Translations under genes and position numbers: made by a program
Notes under the pieces: generated by a model
The model's database searches: none
The model's input: only the letters and a program-made list of their open reading frames with translations
What the model was told of the DNA's origin: nothing
Origin: an uncultured Muribaculaceae bacterium
Lineage (GTDB): Bacteria; Bacteroidota; Bacteroidia; Bacteroidales; Muribaculaceae
Reading direction: 5' to 3'
Assembly (NCBI GenBank): GCA_902494515.1
Contig: CABUTS010000030.1
Span: 1-31,465 of the forward strand
DNA length: 31,465 nucleotides
Part shown: positions 30,524 through 31,465 of the stretch, piece by piece
Layout: the number at the start of each line of letters is the position of its first letter
Position numbering within the stretch: position 1 is the first letter of the stretch

Positions 30524-31456
30524 GTGTTCAAACTTCCGACGTCAAAAGAAAGTATCACCCTCGCCGGGGCGCTGGCCCTGTGGCTGGCCGTCACATCCGT
30601 CTTCGTCGGTTTCCGTCCCGAACACCTGTGGCTGGCACTGCTCATCGCCGCCCTCTTTCTGGCCACCCGCCAGAGCCGCAAGCTCGTCGTAGCCCTCCTC
30701 CCCTTCATCGTCTTCGGCATCAGCTACGACTGGATGAACATAGTCCACAACTACGAGGTCAACCCCGTCGACATCCGCGGCCTATACGAGACCGAAAAAA
30801 GCCTCTTCGGCATCACCGCCGCCGACGGAACCCTGCTGACTCCAAATGAATTCTTCGCCCGGCACACCACCCCCCTGATGGACTTTCTCGGAGGGTTCTT
30901 TTACCTCTGCTGGGTACCCGTGCCGATTCTTTTCGGCCTATATCTCTATTTCGTACATCAGGAGAAAATCTACCTCCACTTCGCCCTGGTGTTCCTGCTG
31001 GTGAACTTCATCGGCTTCGCCGGATACTATATCCACCCCGCCGCCCCGCCATGGTATGTAGCCCTCCACGGGTTCGACTTCCAACTCGGCACCCCCGGTG
31101 AGGTCGCCGGTCTCGGCGAATTCGACCGCATGACAGGCCTCGGCATCTTCCACGGCCTCTACGGCCGCAACGCCAACGTCTTCGCCGCCGTCCCCTCGCT
31201 GCACTCCGCCTACACCCTCGTGGCCTTCATATATTCGCTGAAGTCGCGCAACCCGCTGTGGATGAAAATCTTCCTCGCCGTCGTAACCCTCGGCATCTGG
31301 TTCACCGCCGTCTACACCTCGCATCACTACATCATCGACGTGATGCTCGGAATCCTCTGCGCCCTCCTCGGCTACGTAATCTTCGAGTACCTGCTGGTGC
31401 GCATCCCGGCCTTCTCCCGCTTCCTCGATTCCTACGCCCGCTACATCCGCCAATAA
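30524..31456 (+). CDS. PAP2-superfamily membrane protein, Aur1/inositol-phosphoceramide-synthase-like
   Basis: A 310-aa polytopic protein starting at GTG 30524; no ATG lies before residue 71, and the first two helices would otherwise be lost. Conserved sites in order: HPAAPPWY (171-178), AAVPSLHSAY with PSLH at 224-227, and YTSHHYIIDVMLG with His267/His268 and Asp272. The PSLH...HHYxID form is that of the Aur1/IPC-synthase-like PAP2 branch, rather than the PSGH...SRxxxxxHxxxD form of typical lipid phosphatases. Such enzymes transfer phosphoinositol or similar head-groups to ceramide, or remove lipid phosphates. Bacteroidales make sphingolipids, so a ceramide acceptor fits. It follows the CDP-alcohol phosphatidyltransferase. 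The operon may continue past the window edge. Confidence 0.87.
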   Translation: MFKLPTSKESITLAGALALWLAVTSVFVGFRPEHLWLALLIAALFLATRQSRKLVVALLPFIVFGISYDWMNIVHNYEVNPVDIRGLYETEKSLFGITAADGTLLTPNEFFARHTTPLMDFLGGFFYLCWVPVPILFGLYLYFVHQEKIYLHFALVFLLVNFIGFAGYYIHPAAPPWYVALHGFDFQLGTPGEVAGLGEFDRMTGLGIFHGLYGRNANVFAAVPSLHSAYTLVAFIYSLKSRNPLWMKIFLAVVTLGIWFTAVYTSHHYIIDVMLGILCALLGYVIFEYLLVRIPAFSRFLDSYARYIRQ

Positions 31457-31465
31457 CCCCCACCC

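Overview
The window looks like chromosome of a gut Bacteroidales bacterium. The high-GC coding style suggests the Muribaculaceae, but that is inference. The supporting signs are Bacteroidota promoters (TTTG, about 20 nt, then TAnnTTTG, seen most clearly at 6974-7004, 13539-13570 and 28265-28296), SusC/SusD genes, a DUF3256 protein, many lipoproteins with an xSSC/TSC lipobox, and weak or absent Shine-Dalgarno sequences. No rRNA, tRNA, CRISPR array, transposase or integrase was found.

Region 1 (1-5466, minus strand) reads as one operon: an OmpR-type response regulator, a membrane sensor histidine kinase, and a long TPR lipoprotein resembling the type IX secretion component PorW/SprE, which runs off the left edge. 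Region 2 (5898-7738) has a lipoprotein ApbE flavin transferase and a divergent DJ-1/PfpI-family protein. Region 3 (7853-13340, plus strand) is mostly housekeeping: a DEAD-box RNA helicase, a DUF3256 protein, both subunits of exodeoxyribonuclease VII (xseA, xseB), and an orphan histidine kinase starting at a TTG just after xseB.

Region 4 (13341-14167) has no convincing protein gene. It carries a consensus promoter followed exactly by a sequence that can fold into a closed-end, bulged rod like 6S RNA, and further on a strong terminator hairpin.

Region 5 (14168-27704) is a polysaccharide utilisation locus. It has a membrane-spanning one-component regulator (signal peptide, LamG-like and Kelch-like sensor, one TM, cytoplasmic SARP/BTAD-like DNA-binding domain) broken by a frameshift. 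A minus-strand susC-susD-DUF1735/F5-8C-GxGYxYP operon follows, in which susC and susD have collapsed through three apparent deletions. An intact plus-strand pair encodes a GH29 alpha-fucosidase and a GH2 beta-galactosidase. Between the two arms is a divergent promoter region in which each -7 box is preceded, about 31 nt upstream, by the same perfect palindrome. Both arms are therefore probably switched on by one activator. Likely substrates are fucosylated galactosides such as host mucin glycans.

Region 6 (27892-31456) holds a SemiSWEET-like sugar transporter gene and a tightly coupled lipid/envelope operon: an ATP-grasp protein, a GtrA-like membrane protein, a CDP-alcohol phosphatidyltransferase and an Aur1-like PAP2 protein. 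This suggests phosphoinositol or sphingolipid head-group synthesis. Short tandem duplications (8-34 bp period) recur in many of the intergenic gaps.
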